64,000 nt of DNA from Bretschneidera sinensis (lineage: Eukaryota; Streptophyta; Magnoliopsida; Brassicales; Akaniaceae): assembly GCA_023935145.1 (NCBI GenBank), contig CM043699.1:140784036-140848035 (forward strand). The letters are read 5' to 3'. A program made the position numbers and the translations under genes. The first letter of the stretch is position 1. Each line of letters begins with the position of its first letter. Under the pieces are notes generated by a model that saw only the letters and a program-made list of their open reading frames with translations, made no database searches and was not told where the DNA came from. Below, piece after piece: positions 1 through 10,620 of this stretch.

Positions 1-282
1 TATAAAACAATTGAATAGTTATGAACTTTATGAAACTATATTTGTAAAATTTTAATTGCTTTGTTAATTTAAAGTTAAAGAAAACAATTAATCATTTATT
101 TAGATAAATAGTGCACCATAACATGAGGGATAATTAAGTTTGTCACAAAATTATAAAAAAATATATATATATGAAAAGTGTGAAATTACAATTTTATATT
201 GACACTCAAATTAACAAAAGATAGCTATAGTGTATTTCTCATTCCAAATCATATCATTCCACTTCTAAAAGTTTGTTGGGGT

Positions 283-751
283 TGATGTGGGTTAATTTTT
301 TTCAACTAATAAGATAACAACACATGGCATCTCAGGTAAGCGCACAAGTCAAGAGGTACAATCAATAAGATAATTACACATAGCAAATGGTAAATATTAA
401 TTTCATTTTTAAATCCTAATCAATTAAAATCCTAATTCTACAATAGGTAAGCGCACAAGCCAAGAGGTACAATCAATAAGATGATTACACGTAGCAAATG
501 GTAAATATTAATTTCACTCTTAAATCCTAATCAATTAAGAGTTATTTTCTTAATTGGATTTTGCTCAAAATCCCTATATAAAGAGACTCTCACAATCTCA
601 TAGGTATCACACAACAATCTATAATTTTCATTTTCCTATTTTTCTTTCGTATTATTGATTTAGGTATCGGAGAGTCCTGGAAAACTTTATAATTTACATG
701 TTTTTATGTGCGCAGGGGTCCGTGAGTTTGTATGACAGATTTTTGACATCA
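283..751 (+). repeat. 5' LTR of a decayed LTR retrotransposon
   Basis: The segment begins TGATG and ends CATCA, the short terminal inversion usual for many plant LTRs. It contains a TATATAAAG box at 575-583 followed by a C/T-rich leader, as in an LTR promoter. A second copy of its first 150 bases starts at 2104, beginning TGATGTAGGG, in the same orientation. That copy stops near 2255, so the right LTR is truncated. Inside the left LTR a 111-bp segment is duplicated in tandem (334-444 and 445-about 540; each copy starts AGGTAAGCGC). The family (gypsy or other) was not determined because no polymerase region is present. Confidence 0.7.
575..583 (+). promoter_or_regulatory. TATA box of the LTR
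   Basis: TATATAAAG lies about 290 bases into the LTR, within CCCTATATAAAGAG, and is followed by a C/A-rich stretch suited to a transcription start. The assignment rests on position and sequence only. Confidence 0.5.
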
Positions 752-2103
752 ACATAATGACATCACTCGTGAAAACGACAAAAAATATCACCTAAAGATG
801 CCGTTTCATATGAGCCACCGATTTGGCACTTAAAAAAACACTAAATCTTATCAAATCTAATAAAAAGCGCCCACGTGTCACCGCATATATCGCTAAAAAT
901 TGGGTTTTTACCAACAAATCCATGATTTACTGTTAATAGTGAAAATCAACCATATTACCAAACTTGTCTCATTGAGATATACAAATATGCAAATCGCCTA
1001 GTCAGCATCACATCAACGTCCAACCACCTTCAATTCAACACCACATTGATGCTCAGTCAACGCCACATCACTACCATGTTAACACCCAATCACTACCACG
1101 TCAGTGTTTAGTCGCCGCCACGCCAATGCCTATTCAATGGCACGTCACTACCACATCACTGTCAATTTAGTGCCTAATCATCATCATTTAGGCGTCACTT
1201 TAGTGCCATGTCAGTTGACTCAAACTAGTCCGTTCGATCGCCTGATTCAACATTTTGACCAACTGGTTTAGCTATTTCAAACTCAGTTTTAGATTCAACA
1301 AGACCGATTTCCAAAGTTTTATGGCGTGCTCTTTTCAAACTCGGAATTAAAATTTCAAGATTATGCTTTAATAGCTGAGTTTCTTCCCAAATCATTTACT
1401 TTGACTCGCATTTGATCAGTTGCTTCACCCACTTCAAGCTAGGTTTCAGACTTGACCAATCTAATTCCCAAGGTTTTTAGCTTTATCTTTTAAGAACCGA
1501 TCTCAGAATTTCAAAATTTGACTTTCACATGCAAGTTTCTTATAAATGGTCAAGAAAAAAACCGTTCAAAGAGCCACAAACGTGCCCCAAGCCCTAACCA
1601 ATGAAGCTCAAACAACCAGATACCGAAGTCAATATGTTGAACATATCATGCATTTGCCTCTCCAAGAAGAACAAGGAAAATACTCCAAGGATTTCTCTTC
1701 ATTGGTATATTTTTTCCTAGAAACCCGAGGACAATGCCCTGAGCATTTCACATTTTCGGTCATTTTTCCTTTAAAAGTCTGAGAATAATGGCCCGAGTAT
1801 TTCACATTCTCGACCATTTTTTATTCGAAAACATGAGGAAATTGCCCCAAGCATTTTGCTTCCTGGTCATTTTTCTTCCAAAAGCTCAAGGAAAATGCCC
1901 CGAACATTTCAACTCCTCGATCATTTTTCCTCCAAAAGCTTGAGGATAATGCCCTAAGCATTTTACCTCATCGATCAATTTTCCTCAAAAATCTCAAGGA
2001 CCCACTTGCCTCAATACTTTCTTAACCAACAAATCATAAAGAGAGACAAATTCAAGACTCGTTCGTTAAACCAATAAAATTCATTTAAGGAAGTAAAGGC
2101 ATA
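752..2103 (+). mobile_element. Internal region of non-autonomous LTR element
   Basis: This stretch lies between the left LTR and a truncated right LTR copy. No protease, reverse transcriptase or integrase motif is visible. The longest open frame (1546-1782) is short and unrecognised. Positions about 990-1210 are made of irregular repeats of a CA-rich ACCACRTCA-like phrase. Positions about 1706-1990 hold five or six tandem copies of a 53-54 bp unit containing CATTTTTCCT and AAAAGCT. This fits a large retrotransposon derivative or a deleted element. Confidence 0.55.
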
Positions 2104-2255
2104 TGATGTAGGGTAAATTTTTTTGACTAATCATATAGCGACATGTAGCACTCCAAGGTAAGCACACAGACCAAAAAAATACAACAAATAAGATGATTAC
2201 ACATAGCAAAAGATAAACAGTAATTTCACTTGTAAATCCTAGTTAATAAAAATTT
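2104..2255 (+). repeat. Truncated 3' LTR copy
   Basis: About 150 bases match the start of the LTR at 283, including the TGATGT start, the AGGTAAGC phrase and the GATGATTACACATAGCAAA phrase. The TATA box and everything after it are missing, so the element is broken on its right side. Confidence 0.65.
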
Positions 2256-2341
2256 TAAATGTTCTTGGATGCTATAATGAGAGGGTAAGAGAGGTAAAAC
2301 AACTTCTACCCTCAATCTCTTACCACTTCTGCAAATTAACA

Positions 2342-2348
2342 AAAAGTA
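2342..2348 (-). terminator. Pol III oligo-T terminator of tRNA-Ser(UGA)
   Basis: Read on the minus strand, the sequence just after the tRNA is TACTTTTTG, a T5 run of the kind that ends RNA polymerase III transcription. Confidence 0.6.
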
Positions 2349-2430
2349 CGTCGACAGCAGGGTTCGAACCTGCGCGGGCGAAGCCCAACAGATTTCAAGT
2401 CTGTCTCCTTAACCACTCGGACATATCGAC
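2349..2430 (-). tRNA. tRNA-Ser (anticodon UGA)
   Basis: The minus strand folds into a full class II tRNA of 82 nt without an intron. The acceptor stem GTCGATA pairs with TGTCGAC and the discriminator base is G, the serine identity base. The anticodon stem ACAGA/TCTGT encloses CTTGAAA, giving anticodon TGA (plus-strand positions 2395-2397). A long variable arm TGGGCTTCGCCCG and a T arm GCAGG-TTCGAAC-CCTGC follow. A TTTTT run just after the 3' end would serve as the Pol III terminator. It decodes UCA and wobble-related serine codons. The minus-strand boundaries include the discriminator base and exclude CCA, which is added after transcription. Confidence 0.96.
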
Positions 2431-4007
2431 GCTAAGCTGCCAATTTTTTTCCAATGATTAATTTTCTCGTCTTGATTGGAGGATATCAAGCGCAACCATC
2501 CATCGTTATCACTGAGATTCTCAAGGATATCGAAGTTTCAAGGTCAGTTCTCTCTGTCTCCTCTCTCTATTGTCTCTGCTTTCCTTCTTTCTAGATTTTG
2601 TGATAGTAGTTTATAGCTCGAAGTTTCAAGGTCCGATTTTTTTTCCTTCTAAAAGATGTAATATGCATTGCATGTGCACTGTATTCTTTTTTCCATGGAT
2701 CTAAATTTTGTTTGATGAGATCCATTCATTTAAGTTATGCAGCAATGATTTGATTATTGAGCTTAGCAAATTAATTAGATCATGATACAATGCTAAAGTG
2801 TATTATACTATTCTGTTAATTAAGTTTAGAAAATGGGATCACGATTGCACTTGCAAGAGACGATGCAAAGTTCAATAGTTCATATGTTATTTGCTCTTCA
2901 TTTCTATGCTAGCATATCTTGTGAATTTGACCAATTTCTTGGTCACAAAGCACATAAGTGCCTCGACTCTTCAGGTGTTTCCCTTGCTCAATGGTTTGGG
3001 TTTTCTATTATTCACTGATGTGTGCGGCATTATGTCAAATTCTAGTTTTTCTTCCCCTGCTCTTTCTTTCCTGTCTGGTGACTAACTGACTATTTTGTAC
3101 TTCTTCATTTGTTGCATTAATGATCTGCTGAGCTGACCATAATGTATTACTCCGTTATCTTCTTAAATACTAGAAAGCAGTTAAAGCGTGATGGTATAGT
3201 GCCTTTTTAAAATGACATGTTTTATGTGTTCGATGGATTGTAGAACCTGAAGGACATTCTACAGTCACATGAATTAACATTGCACCTACTTGGCTGAGTG
3301 AGGAGTTAGGCTAAGAATTTTGTAACTCTCTAGCTTTTTGGAACTTTCCCCTTCTCTCTTTTCTTCTTTTCTTGGTTTAATTGGGGCCTAACTTTCTACA
3401 TGTTTCCTGGGATTATGGAACGCTCAATTAAACATTTAGTTTTATTACTAGAAATGTATGTTATTCTTAGACACTGGATATAGTAGGCATTATTCAATTG
3501 AATGTTTATTCTTAAAGATTGGACATTGATCATCATTTCAATATGGTCAAACCAAGTTCAGCGACATAAACTTACCAAAAATATAAGTTCAGTGACATAT
3601 AAGGCAAAACAGTTTGGGGGTTGTTTTCTGTTAACTTTTTGGTTTTACTGAGGTGTTTTATATGTTGTTTTTCTTTTTGGGGCTGTCTAGGGGTTAAAAG
3701 ACTAAGTATTGGATGCATATAGCTTGCTAAATTCAATCCCCGATTTTGTCCAGGCACACTTGCTTTGATAGCTTTATTTTTGGTGCTCTAACAAATAGGT
3801 AGCAATTGCTTACGACAAACACCTCAACCCAGTTAAGTGGAGTTTGTGTGTTGGTGCTTATCTAACAGAGCAAAGAGAAAGGTGAAGATGGGATTTTACT
3901 TTGACTTCTAAAGTTTATAATAGTGAAGATGAAGAGTGAGTAATCTATAAGTCCATCTTCTTCTCTGGAATCTCTGGTGTCTGTTAGAGAGTAAATCGTT
4001 GATTAGT
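2431..4007 (+). other. Upstream region of the dioxygenase gene
   Basis: No protein gene was recognised here. Small open frames at 2833-3085 show no family signature. A possible non-coding 5' exon could end at AAGTTTCAAG|GTCAG near 2541, because pyrimidine-rich, intron-like sequence follows it. There is no independent support for that. The interval should contain the dioxygenase promoter, but no clear TATA box was identified. Confidence 0.35.
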
Positions 4008-6412
4008 ATGGAAGGAGAAGGTGGAGGGAGCATAAGAGTGCAAATGTTACCAAAAGCTGACATGTCTCGAGTTCCTACCCAGTACATCCAGCCCCCAGAG
4101 AATAGACCCAAATTATATGAATATGATGATCATCATCATTCCAATAATTTTAATATCCCCACTATCGATCTGTTAACAGATCATGAAGTGGGTATGGGTT
4201 CAGGTGTGAGTGTGAGTGTGAGGGAGGCCATAGGGCATGCCTGCAGGGAATGGGGGCCCTTCCATGTCATCAACCATGGGATCCCAACCGAACTACTACA
4301 CCAGATGAGGTCAGTGGGACTTTCCTTCTTGAAGGATTTCCCATTGGAAGACAAGCTGAAATACGCCTGCGACCCCAATTCTGCAGAATCTGAGGGCTAT
4401 GGGACCCGTATGCTCCCCTCCCAAGATGCAGCCGTGTTGGACTGGAGAGAATACTTTGAGAACCACACATTCCCCCTCTCTCGCCGCAACCCTTCTCGCT
4501 GGCCCCACTTCCCTCCAAATTACAGGTATCCACTCTTTTTCTTCTTCTTCTTCTTCTTCTCATATGCACCGATTTACCCAATTTCGCGACTCTTATGTAG
4601 GACTTAGAATATTTTCTATCATTTGCATTTTCAGGATATGGGTAACAATTAACACAGCTGAAGTTTTTATTTGTTTGGTTTTTAAACTGATATCAAATTT
4701 CACTCTCAAGTGAAATGCATTAACACAAACACAAAGATCTTACTACAACATTTCTTTCTCAAAATTTTACTCTGGCAGTGGCAGTTAATGTGCAGCATAT
4801 CTTTTCTCTTCCATTCCTTTTGCAGCATCTAATTTATTCACTTGTACGGTTTAATATATGTACGATTGCAACATTTATGCAGTATCAACACACAAAATTT
4901 TCACAAGTAACAAATTCTTAGAAGGAAAGCTATGCATGATTTATTGGGTTTTTTCTTCTAATTTTTCTTTTATTGATGTGCTGACTTTTCAACACAATGC
5001 TACTTTCAAAATCTATGATAGCTTAGAATTGAATTCACAGGCAAGTTGTATCAGAGTACAGTGATCAAATGAAAATGCTTGCTCACAAATTGTTGGGCCT
5101 CATCTCTGAGAGCCTAGGCCTACCATCTTCCTGCATTGAGGATGCTGTCGGCGAATTCTATCAGAATATAACTGTCAGCTACTACCCTCCTTCCCCTCAG
5201 CCAGACCTTACCCTTGGTCTTCAACGCCATTCCGATATGGGTGCCGTTACTCTATTGATTCAAGATGATGTTGGTGGTCTTCAGGTCTTCAAGGATGGGG
5301 ACTGGGTCACTGTTCATCCTTTGTCTGATGCCATCATTGTCATTTTGGCTGACCAAACTGAGGTAATGTCTAATTTTCTCGTTCACTCCTCCATTGTTTT
5401 ATGGTTTCGTCCCCTATTAACTTGATGACATACAAATTTTTTCCTTTTTAACATAATACTTCATCATGGTTGTCGTATGGAGTATCTATCAAATGTTGAA
5501 ATCTTACATAACATTTTAGGCCATCTGTGACCACGGGTGGTAAAATCTGTTATGAATGATGCTTTGTTGGGTTGATTATTTTAGTTTCATTTCTGGTCGT
5601 GATTGTGCTTGATTAACCAAACGAGGAGAATGCCTTGGTCGATTTAGTATTGAGGTGACTTATTGGATGAACTGAGAAACTTAGGATGAACCACTGTATT
5701 CCTATGTGATTTCTATGTAATGAAGTGATGACATAGTCAGGTTAGTGCAAAACCTGTCAACCAACATTCTTGGAATATGATCTCTTGCTGGCTACTCATT
5801 TCATTCTAGGATTAAATCATTGTTTTATAAAGATTGTCTCCTTTTAGACTATGTTTTGATTTTGTATTCTGGTTGGAATTTACTTGCTGTGGGTTGATCA
5901 TGAACTACATAATGTCAATTAGTTTTCTGTTCTTCTTTCGCTGCCTTCTTTTCCAATGCTAGATGTCTATGACCACCATTTGAGTATGTTGTGTTTAAGG
6001 TCATCTTCCTAATCATTTTCAACGTTGTTGTAACATGCCAAGAATATTGTTTTCACCGTTTATCGGATAGAGTATTGGCATGAGTTAATGGTCTGTTTAT
6101 GTCTTCTGTCATTCTATAGCTTTTGTTTTGTTTCTCCTCCCTGAAACTTTTTCTAGGGTTATTTTGTTCTCTATGGGGGCATACAGAAGTGCTGAACATA
6201 GGGCGTTAACAAATCATAGCAGGGCACGTCTCTCTGTTGCGGCTTTTCATGACCCTGCCAAGACAGTTACTATATCACCTGCTTCGAAACTTCTGAGTGA
6301 ATCTTCCCCTGCCCGATACCATCAAGTTATTTATGGAGAGTACAAGACATCATGGTACTTAAAAGGCCCAGAGGGAAGACGAAATCTTGACAAGCTTATG
6401 CTTAGCAATTAG
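4008..6412 (+). CDS. 2-oxoglutarate/Fe(II)-dependent dioxygenase (DOXC type)
   Basis: This is a soluble plant 2-oxoglutarate-dependent oxygenase that would use Fe(II), O2 and 2-oxoglutarate to oxidise a small metabolite. The substrate cannot be told from sequence. Exon 1 is 4008-4525 and carries the N-terminal DIOX_N region (HACREWGPFHVINHG). Exon 2 starts at 5041 and carries YYPPSPQPDL and the iron motif H236-S-D238 in QRHSDMGAV. Exon 3 runs to 6412 and carries the distal iron ligand H296 in YRSAEHRA and the 2-oxoglutarate-binding RxS in RARLSV. The start ATG at 4008 fits family length (about 360 aa). The exon 1/2 join is clean GT-AG. The expected donor at 5363 (after LADQTE) has no in-frame acceptor. 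The only in-frame GT-AG join I find uses the weak donor at 5368 with acceptor 6156. That gives 366 aa with a few non-consensus residues before GAYRS. The gene may be functional with unusual splicing, or slightly damaged. Confidence 0.85.
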
Positions 6413-7502
6413 ATTGTAGATTCTTCATCTGTGGCATTGCCTTGTAAATTATTCCTCTTCAAACGAAAGCATAATAATTTCAAATCAATAGTATCAGTAA
6501 TAGTTCTTCATTCATTCTGATTTACCTTCTTTTTAAACTTTTACTTGCTAGTCTTGGAAAGTAATGAATTGCTTGTATGTTCGAAGGGACGGGGGAGTTT
6601 GTCTTCATGTTGGTTTCGTGATCCAAATTTTTAACTGAACACCCGTGACTCACTGACTCCACTGATGGACACTCGTCACTTAGTTACTGAAATTATTAAC
6701 TTTAATCATAATCAAAACGAATTATTAACTGTAATCATAATCAAAACGAATTATATTAATTCCGTTAATTCAATTGACCGAAATAAAAGAGATCAGTTAA
6801 CCAAAATTTAACTGAACAATAGTCCTCTGAAATTTACAACAAAGGTAAAAACTTTAAATTCTTTATACAAAGTTAAGTTTATTTAGAAATTTTAATTTTA
6901 TATCATGTGATCTATCATTTAACATATATTCGTCGGATTTTTTCAATACTACATTTATTGGAATTTCAAAATTACAAAAAGTCAATATGTTGTGATAAAT
7001 TTTAATCTGCAATTTAAACTCTAATTTTTTCGTACAAAATTTTATAAGTTTCAATCCGTAAATGAAATTGAGATTAAATCAGATACTAACGTGATAATGT
7101 TTAACTGGAATTTTATATATTTGATAAATTACATAGTTTTGTAGAATAGTAAAATCCAGTCTTCAATTTTATTTTTGCAAGTATTATATTTAAAAAGAGA
7201 ATTCTACAAACTTCCTTTGTCTAAGCCTTGTCCATTGCAACAAGACCAAATTAAACCAAATCAACAATCCATGTCTCCCGGAAAAATGGAAATTTACAAC
7301 AAATCCGATTTGAAACCGATCAATAATCCAATATTATACCAAAACAATAGCTTAACATTATACCTAAGCTATAATTCAACATTATTAAACTAAATAAGTA
7401 CAATTAAAAAAAATCAAGTCAACAACAACCCTCATGCCTCATCATCATAATCAGAATATAAATATAAACATTCATGACCTTGTCCCTATGTATTTTAAAA
7501 TA
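6413..7502. other. AT-rich intergenic spacer
   Basis: This is 3' flank of the dioxygenase gene, with no coding signal. A near-perfect tandem repeat of about 29 bp (AATTATTAACT..AATCATAATCAAAACG) lies at about 6691-6753. The rest is low-complexity AT-rich DNA. The last nine bases (7494-7502) are the left target duplication of the following MITE. Confidence 0.5.
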
Positions 7503-8386
7503 GAGAAAATTACATTATAACTACTTCGAGATTCGTTAAAATAACACTAATATACCAAACATTTTAAAAATTAATGATTCATCTCAAAACATTAATTTTC
7601 ACCATTAAGTAGTCAAAAATAATTTTTTTAAGAATAAAAAATTTATTTGGATATTACTTTTCATGATGACTAAAGTGTCTTTAGGTATCATAAATGCTAC
7701 TTTTTAAAAAATAAAAGTATTAAGGATGTAACATATTTAAAACAATTTTTAAGGGTTTTAAACAAAAAATATCATCGTTATTTTTTGAAAATTATTAAAA
7801 GTATATTTTAAATGGATTTATATTCAATTATGTGACATAAAACAATTTTTACTTCATATAGTTTATATTTAAAAAATATTATGATGTCATTGCTTATTGC
7901 ATCTTCAAATAAATGAAAATCAAATATCATCATAAAAGAAAATTAAATATTTTAAATAGAAAGTTTGTTGATATTTTTTTATAAAATTAAATAGCATAAA
8001 ATCTTTAATAAATAAATATCAAATACCATTATAAAATAAAAATCAAAGACAAACTTTTCTGTTTTAAATATTAAAATGATGCGTTATGATTTTATTATAA
8101 AAATATGAATTCAAATAACCTAAAAATTTGTGTTATAAATAATTTTGAGATAAATAATTAAAAAATAGAAGTATTAAACTTATCATAATTACTTGGTGAT
8201 ATTTTAACATTAAGGGTACTTTGGTCATCATAAAAAAGTAACATCCAATTAAAGTTTTGATTATTAAAAAAAATCATTTTATGACTGCTTGATGGTGAAA
8301 ATCGATCCTGAATCATGAGTTTTAAAAAGGTTTAAAATAATAATATATTTTCAATCAATCTGAAAGTAATATAATGTATTTTGATC
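7503..8386. mobile_element. Mutator-like MITE with long terminal inverted repeats
   Basis: The two ends are inverted copies of each other over about 200 bases, for example left TTTTCACCATTAAGTAGTCA against right (reverse complement) TTTTCACCATCAAGCAGTCA. The outer ends read GAGAAAATTACATTATA and, inverted, GATCAAAATACATTATA. The element is bounded by the same 9-bp word TTTAAAATA at 7494-7502 and 8387-8395. A 9-bp duplication with long TIRs is the pattern of Mutator-like elements. No transposase is encoded, so the copy is non-autonomous. Confidence 0.75.
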
Positions 8387-8395
8387 TTTAAAATA

Positions 8396-9299
8396 TAAAT
8401 ATGGTTAACAAAAGAAAGTAAAAATTGTTTTGGTTAATTCTTTTAAAACAGTCAAGGTTTCCTTTACTGTGGCAAAATGAATTAGTCAAAATAAATAGTC
8501 AATCAAACAATATAAAGTGAATTAATCATTTGCCCTAGCCATTTTGACTGAACTGGACCAAATCGATTTGGGGGGGGGGGGGGGGTGTCTGTGTCTGGGT
8601 CTGGTTGGCATTTGAAAAAGTATGAATCTTGAACATTACAATGAGAAACCATTTTGGCTCATAACTTGATACACGTTTGTCCTTTTAAATTAAGAGGAAT
8701 TGACATTGGAAGTGAAATACCATGTTCCAAGATGAACCCTCCCTCGTATAAAACTTTCTAACTAATCCATTCCGGTAACGTCAATACAATATTTCTCAAA
8801 CACAAAAATGTATGTTTTGAACAATATCACTAACTTCAATTTTTCATAACAAAATTATCAACAAATTTTTTATTATTATTGAAGTAATTCTATATACAAT
8901 GACAAATACAACTTGTTCATGGTACTCGTTTAAAATGAAAAAAATTAAATAATCAAAAAATAAATTAGACAAATAATTAACACATCGATAGAAGTCAGAT
9001 TTGAAACTTTAAGGTTTCATAACCAAGTTTTAATGTTTTTATAAGTGAACCGAAACTTTATCTACATCATCAAATGATTTTTGACATAAACAAACTTGTT
9101 TATACAAATAATTATGCCATCAACATGTAATTAATTATTCCAAGTTAGATCATATTTAGACCCACAACCACAAATTAAACAATAAACAAAAGTTACGTCT
9201 CGCTTCTAGAGCATAAAATTTATTTTACTTTCATAATAAAATAAGGAAAATATTGTGCCCAAAACTGAACTAAAATCATCCCTAACACCTTATTAAACT

Positions 9300-9331
<32 letters not shown>

Positions 9332-9990
9332 GTGTGTTTTGAAATTTTCCTCACTCTTCCAACCTAAAAATCAATTACACTATAACCAAAAAGCTTTATA
9401 GGAGGTATGTGCGGCCTAACTCAACTTCTAAAGAAATATTAGAAATTGAATTTTCAATGATTTTAAGATGGTGACATTGGTTGATTATCATCGAAAGATA
9501 ATGAATCAAAAGTTATCCAAATTTACAAAAGACACATGACACGTGTGATGACTAATGGTATTGAATGACGATAAAATTTAGTTGAAAGATAAATCAACAA
9601 ATGTTTACTCCAACGGTGTTGATGATGTATTTTTTCTATCCACTCGTCGGTTGGAAATGACAAAAAATCTCCAATCGTTAAAAATAAATATTATTAAATT
9701 ACTTTATTATTTTATATAAAATTAAATATCTAAAGATATTTTGATGCAAATAAAATTAAATACAATACTAACTTGTTTTTTTAAACATAATAAGTTAACA
9801 TCCTGGTTAAATAAAAAAGTACCAGTATTTCTTTGTAAATTAAATTTGTTTCGATTTATTTGAAAATACCATAAATTTCGTAATCATACCAAACCGAAAA
9901 AATAAATGATATTAGACAGCAGCATTTGCATTTCTTAGAAGCGAAACGAAACTTGGCAGATATGTTTGTTAATTGTGGTCCGGTCCGATT
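8396..9990. other. Intergenic spacer with homopolymer runs
   Basis: No gene is seen. The region contains a 16-base G run at 8570-8585 and a run of about 28 T at 9304-9331. The rest is AT-rich sequence without recognised repeats. The distal part should include upstream regulatory DNA of SPK1, but no convincing promoter motif was identified. Confidence 0.45.
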
Positions 9991-10189
9991 AAAAGAAAAC
10001 CCCTTTGTGCGTTTGGACTATTTGGACTTGATTTTGACTCCTGTCCTCGTTCTCCGTGGCTTGCTCACGGTCTTAAAGATGAAGAATCAGACCTAAAGAG
10101 CTCTGCGCAACTGCTACTTCCTACTGCCATTGGATCCTCCTTCTCATTTCTTCCATGCGCAAACATCTTTTTTCTCTTGTAGCAAAATC

Positions 10190-10620
10190 GCATCGCGTTA
10201 CGCACTAAATTACAGGTATATCTCATTCTTGCTTTTTTTGAATGTTTTTCTTTTTCTTTTTCATTTTTATAATTTTTGTTTTGCTTGATTGACCTCTCTA
10301 TCAAGATTACATATAGTAGAATGTAGTATGTTTCACTTATTCACGTTATATCTTCTACTGTATCAAAAACCTAGTCGCGTAGATTTTGTTGGTGTAATTT
10401 TTGTTTCAGATCTACAAGAATCGCTATTTGTTCGAGATGTTAAAAGTTTCTTTTGTTATCTACATGCATTTTGAGTATCCTCGACTTCTGTTTGTTTCAA
10501 TTAAAACATGTTTTTTTTAAGGAAAAAAATACTCTGGCAAAAGAGTAGATCTGGTTTCTTTCTTTCTTTCTTTGGCATTACAAAAATTTAAATCCCACAG
10601 GGGTACTACTGCTTACTGCA
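10190..10620 (+). promoter_or_regulatory. Likely SPK1 5' UTR with a leader intron
   Basis: A plausible untranslated exon ends TTACAG|GTATAT with the donor at 10216. A matching acceptor CCCACAG ends at 10600, twenty bases before the SPK1 start codon. The intervening 385 bases are T-rich, like an intron. This is inferred from splice-site quality and position. The transcription start was not located. Confidence 0.5.

Noticed and set aside
334..540. CRISPR-like direct repeats
   Set aside because: There are only two long copies without spacer structure, inside an LTR of a eukaryotic genome.
2833..3085. Small coding gene upstream of the dioxygenase
   Set aside because: The two overlapping frames show no family motif, and the surrounding sequence resembles intron or spacer.
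4526..5040. U12-type intron in the dioxygenase because the donor reads GTATCC
   Set aside because: The donor departs from the U12 consensus after GTATCC, and no TTCCTTAAC-like branch site lies near the acceptor.
5950..6000. Microexon after the acceptor CCAATGCTAG supplying the missing dioxygenase residues
   Set aside because: The frame (ATGTCTATG..) meets a stop before the next usable donor.
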